A stretch of DNA of 64,000 nucleotides, taken from assembly GCA_016169945.1 (NCBI GenBank), contig JADLSH010000220.1, positions 4,451,001-4,515,000 on the forward strand. The letters are read 5' to 3'. Below, one piece after another: positions 62,101 through 64,000 of the stretch. Both the position numbers and the translations under genes were made by a program. Numbering within the stretch: the first letter of the stretch is position 1; each line of letters begins with the position of its first letter. Origin of the DNA: Trachythela sp. YZ-2020 (Eukaryota > Cnidaria > Anthozoa > Malacalcyonacea > Clavulariidae). Under the pieces are notes generated by a model. The model was not told where the DNA came from, did not search any database, and saw only the letters and a program-made list of their open reading frames with translations.

Positions 62101-63775
62101 TGAATTTCTTAATTTTCCATTTTTGTTTCATTACAGTAATACAAAAATGCTAAGAATTCAACAATTAGTAATTGTATACTTAGCAAACGCCTACGCCTTT
62201 CATTATTTATGTTGCCGCTCAATAGATAACAGCTATAGAATTGTCTATTATTATTTGGTAAACCAAACGTACACCATTTCAGAACTTTCATAATTATGAT
62301 TTCATATAATTTATGGTTGTTTCAAGTGATTAGCTAGATCTGATTTCAAGTGATTCCGTACTATTTCGTGTGACTTTAGTTGATCTCGTGTGATTTCAGG
62401 CAATTTCTTGAGATTTCATATGATTCAATGAGATTTCATGTGATTTCACGTGATTCCGTATGATTGCATGTGACTTAATGTGATTTCATGTGATATCATT
62501 TGGTTTCATGTGATTTCATATGTGTTGTAGTAAGAAACTGCTGCTATTTTGATATATTTGCTCCATTTTTACCCATGATAATTGGTTATTGCCGGTTCGG
62601 TTTCACTACCTTATTTCTCTTACCTGTTCTGTATATTTTCTTTTGTGATTGTCTTTAGGCAAATCAAGCAGCCTATATTAAATTAAACTTACAGGAAATT
62701 ACTGTTACTTTCTATTTAGAAGAAAAGGGGTGATTATAAATGTAGCCTCCGTTTCTGCTGCGTTACCATCTCCTCTCATTGCACCATACGGAGCAACGAA
62801 GGTATTATAATAATAAATCAAGCTTGATAGCGACATCATTCCAGTTTTCACCTTAATGTTGTGCTTAGCCAGGGGCTATTCTTAAGGGAAATTCATAACT
62901 TTCAAAGGCTGAGATATTTAAGGTTTTGATATATTACATGCAGCGATATTCTCGCGATGTACCGTCGATAGATATCAAGCTTAAACTTTATGGTACATTA
63001 CATGGTGAAGAAATGCTTGTTTTTAAATATGGGTAATATATACTTGCACTACAATTGATTCATTTGCCTTTCTTTTTCGTGTAATTCTTATCAGTTGTTT
63101 GTATTTTAAGCTTGTTTTCCAGCTACTTCGACCGTATCGTAAGTAACGTAGCGTAGCATTTCCTACAAAAAGTGAAAGATGGAACCATCTTCAAAACTCA
63201 AGATATATACTAAAATATGGACTTGTTTTATAGTCCATATCTTGGGTTTTCAGGATGATTGTCGGTTGGCTCGGCATGGCTTGTAGCATTTCCTTTTGTG
63301 TGAAATTCGTTACTTCTGCCCAAGTGCTCATGAAACAAAGATATACGCCACTTGACGTGATCTACACTGTACAAAACAAATCACGCACCTGGTTCGTGAC
63401 CTTTCTGACAGAGCTGTGACTGGCTAAAGATATTATGTCACTGAAATGGTGTCATCCTTGCCGACCTTGCGTCTGTCCTCCAATAGATCATGGCTCTCGA
63501 ACAATGAAAAAGCAGAATGAACTCAGATTGTTATATTATATATCCGCCATATATTTCCACCGTATTTCTAGCACACCATACTTCTTAATGGCCTTATAAT
63601 ATCTGATTATTTGTGCACGAGCTACGTTTATGCCTTACACGTGTGTTTCAAATTAAAACTGTCTATTAACATCTTGAATTACTTCTTGTATGTTTCTTCT
63701 ACAACATAGGCTTGTGTGGATAAATTTTCTGAAAGTCTTCAGATCGAGTATGCTGACAAAGGCATCATTATCCAG
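53044..63775 (+). CDS. Very-long-chain 3-oxoacyl-CoA reductase-like SDR (HSD17B12/HSD17B3 family), 5' nine exons, continues beyond window
   Basis: Joined exons 53044-53188, 54156-54202, 57950-58025, 59795-59905, 60129-60184, 61398-61442, 62035-62069, 62720-62801 and 63710-63775 give 663 bases, 221 codons, all in phase with GT-AG introns. An N-terminal membrane helix (about residues 8-25) is followed by a Rossmann fold: [16 protein letters not shown] (NADPH loop), [20 protein letters not shown] (catalytic Asn), INVASVSAA (catalytic Ser) and YGATKACVDKF (Tyr-x3-Lys). In relatives this ER enzyme reduces 3-oxoacyl-CoA in fatty-acid elongation or 17-ketosteroids. About 90 C-terminal residues lie off the right edge. 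Substrate cannot be told from sequence. Confidence 0.9.
54156..54202 (+). CDS. SDR exon 2 (cofactor loop)
   Basis: Acceptor 'tttttatattag', coding [16 protein letters not shown] with the exon-1 base, donor AACAG|GTAAAT. The 3.7-kb intron after it contains the PLE locus. Confidence 0.92.
54202..54402. repeat. Segment duplicated in inverted orientation at 56979-57192
   Basis: From the splice donor of SDR exon 2 ('gtaaatgaacatatgtgg') to 'gggggcttttta' this stretch is mirrored with few differences inside the PLE locus. Part of it (from about 54262) is a MITE-like sequence, 'ggggcggaaatagtgggggg', whose mirrored end lies at 54553-54590 ('cccccctaatgctgtaaccc', 'tagttacgcccctg'). Confidence 0.85.
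55205..56010 (-). pseudogene. PLE fragment with GIY-YIG endonuclease, minus strand
   Basis: The minus strand from about 55690 reads [20 protein letters not shown] then [11 protein letters not shown], a GIY-YIG domain with its preceding Cys pair. 56005-55780 encodes the linker upstream of it, the inverse of 57257-57470. It runs left into the hammerhead-like motif at 55245-55283. It is joined head to head with the plus-strand RT part that starts at about 56010. Confidence 0.8.
55245..55283 (-). ncRNA. Hammerhead-like motif of the second PLE family, minus strand
   Basis: Minus strand 'acttccagacgaagggcctt' then 'cgctcgaaatgtcgaagttct': stem I AACTTC/GAAGTT (6 bp), core CAGACGA with the same U-to-A change as 52672, GAAA, and TGTC in place of CGTC. 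Confidence 0.5.
56010..57480 (+). pseudogene. PLE reverse transcriptase part, plus strand, interrupted
   Basis: [20 protein letters not shown], then [20 protein letters not shown] (RT motif), [13 protein letters not shown], the frame 56201-57064 with [35 protein letters not shown] (catalytic YIDD), [40 protein letters not shown] and [14 protein letters not shown]. At 56979-57192 the inverted host-intron segment interrupts it; 57257-57439 then gives the linker ([20 protein letters not shown]). A frameshift lies near 56370. Typical Penelope-type RT. Confidence 0.87.
56979..57192. repeat. Inverted copy of the SDR intron-2 start, inside the PLE
   Basis: Reverse complement of 54202-54402. It ends at 'catttacc', i.e. 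at the splice donor of exon 2 within one base, and abuts PLE sequence 'ctctcttagatact'. Confidence 0.85.
57481..57949. other. Intron 2 distal part
   Basis: 57470-57600 has a short inverted, G/C-rich stretch ('gggcctccggttcaaaaatt', 'cgaaggcac(a/g)agc' repeated). No gene seen. Confidence 0.35.
57950..58025 (+). CDS. SDR exon 3
   Basis: [20 protein letters not shown] then IASEI; acceptor 'ttctcttaatag', donor AATTG|GTGAGT. The Arg-Ser pair after the second strand suits NADP(H) preference. Confidence 0.92.
58026..58852. other. Intron 3 sequence, possible pogo/Tigger-type remnant
   Basis: 'cagtcgaacctgtattagat' then 'acggcaccatattaagcggtc' (58580-58625) resembles the end of pogo/Tigger-like elements. 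No partner end was found, so it is only a possibility. Confidence 0.3.
58853..59469. mobile_element. Foldback element in SDR intron 3
   Basis: 58853-58985 ('tatacagctatttcaattaa', 'ggttgtccccgagcaaagcg', 'gcttgctgggaatcgc') is mirrored at 59338-59469. The 350-base centre holds a stretch beginning 'acagggtgtataaaaaac' (59226) of the MITE family seen at 3721. No functional ORF. Confidence 0.82.
59795..59905 (+). CDS. SDR exon 4
   Basis: [20 protein letters not shown] and EFEIGVL; acceptor 'catttctcag', donor TTTGG|GTAAGT. Corresponds to the 'T..I.VDF....IY..I...L..LEIGIL' part of HSD17B12. Confidence 0.92.
60129..60184 (+). CDS. SDR exon 5
   Basis: [19 protein letters not shown] with the NNVG motif; acceptor 'aacttttttag', donor ACTGAG|GTTAGT. 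Confidence 0.9.
60254..60777. mobile_element. MITE with terminal inverted repeats in SDR intron 5
   Basis: The left end CAGGGTGTATAAAAAAAGGT continues 'aatccaactttagcgtg'. The right end is the inverse of CAAGGTGTTTAAAAAATCCA then 'agtaatccaacttcagc'. Inner stretches are also mirrored ('atttctgcttggaatgatac' type around 60390 and 60640). No coding. Confidence 0.75.
61398..61442 (+). CDS. SDR exon 6
   Basis: [15 protein letters not shown], with Asn of the catalytic tetrad in NVN; acceptor 'ctgtatttcag', donor GTTATG|GTGAGC. Confidence 0.88.
61666..61690 (+). other. 3' half of a hammerhead-like PLE end
   Basis: 'ttgctcgaaacgtcgaagtt' matches the 3' half of the motif at 52672-52710. The 5' core is replaced by 'caccagcgagaatcgaaccc', a tRNA-like B-box region, so it is a fused fragment, not a ribozyme. 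Confidence 0.5.
62035..62069 (+). CDS. SDR exon 7
   Basis: [11 protein letters not shown](R); acceptor 'tttttctttag', donor GAAAG|GTATAG. 'PAMVERKKG' across the junction matches 'PGMVERSKG' in HSD17B12. Confidence 0.87.
62325..62530. repeat. Minisatellite of 'tgatttcatg' units in SDR intron 7
   Basis: About eighteen imperfect copies of a 10-11-base unit 'tgatttcatg' / 'tgatttcg(t/a)g'. A+T-rich, no coding. Confidence 0.9.
62720..62801 (+). CDS. SDR exon 8 (active site)
   Basis: [20 protein letters not shown] then APYGATK; acceptor 'ctttctatttag', donor ACGAAG|GTATTA. Contains catalytic Ser, Tyr and Lys. Confidence 0.93.
63710..63775 (+). CDS. SDR exon 9
   Basis: [20 protein letters not shown] then IQ; acceptor 'tctacaacatag', donor ATCCAG|GTAACA. 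The next exon would begin the 'P..V.T' segment and lies outside. Confidence 0.9.
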
Positions 63776-64000
63776 GTAACATACAGTAAGAAAGACCAAA
63801 TTTAATATCATGAGAGAAAATACAACAACTTGAACTATGTAGATACGTCGAGGACTTGTTGATACAATATTATTGTCCTTACTATTTTCTTTTCCCTACG
63901 GTTCACCAACGGTCGCCGTAGGTACAGTAGCGTACGAGAGTTTGGATCACACAGTTTATATAAATAGTACTTTGTTTTACTATCTATATACAGAGTGTCT
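63776..64000. other. Start of SDR intron 9, to window edge
   Basis: No exon seen. The last bases 'tatacagagtgtct' resemble the start of the CAGGGTGT-type MITEs but are cut off. Confidence 0.35.

Noticed and set aside
1..64000. CRISPR arrays, bacterial operons or a novel prokaryotic defence system
   Set aside because: The window has introns, animal gene families and animal transposons; the tandem arrays found lack the repeat-spacer pattern of CRISPR.

Overview
This is a eukaryotic, intron-rich, A+T-rich window from an invertebrate animal. The transposon mix (Penelope-like elements with GIY-YIG domains and hammerhead motifs, a THAP/P-type DNA transposon, a fossil Polinton, CR1/L2-like LINEs, DIRS-like sequence, tRNA-derived SINEs) is what I would expect of a cnidarian. 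That assignment is inference and only moderately sure. No prokaryotic operons, CRISPR arrays or rRNA are seen.

Two host genes are readable, both on the + strand. (1) An SLC43-family (LAT3/LAT4/SLC43A3-like) amino-acid transporter has 11 coding exons from 9981 to 46702. They join in phase to 533 codons. A second, almost identical first coding exon lies upstream at 2148-2464 with the same splice donor, inside a tandemly duplicated exon/promoter block. (2) A short-chain dehydrogenase of the HSD17B12/HSD17B3 (very-long-chain 3-oxoacyl-CoA reductase) family starts at 53044. Nine in-phase exons (221 codons) are visible to 63775, and the gene runs off the right edge.

Layout: 1-1296 DIRS-like retroelement, minus strand, cut by the window edge. 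1471-10980 duplicated exon-1/promoter units, separated by a 3.95-kb terminal-inverted-repeat element built of GGAGT...ACTCC palindromes and an 0.8-kb inverted-repeat element. 12190-19790 a Penelope-like element (PLE) split by a 6.0-kb P-type transposon with a perfect 8-bp target duplication. About 20900-28500 a decayed Polinton (DNA polymerase B, protease, capsid proteins, integrase). 31288-33035 a foldback element. 34780-36005 long simple repeats. 38600-41110 PLE ends, hairpins and SINE pieces. 41625-44290 a LINE interrupted by a second LINE on the other strand. 47000-50475 a third LINE. 52446-52880 telomere-like repeats and a hammerhead-like motif just upstream of the dehydrogenase gene. 54202-57480 a PLE locus with inverted parts inside dehydrogenase intron 2. 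58853-60777 two more inverted-repeat elements.

All of the mobile genes I could read are broken by frameshifts, stops or truncation, except the edge-cut DIRS-like reading frame. Both host genes have open exons with consistent GT-AG boundaries and phases. Coordinates of exons come from reading frames and splice sites, not from transcripts.
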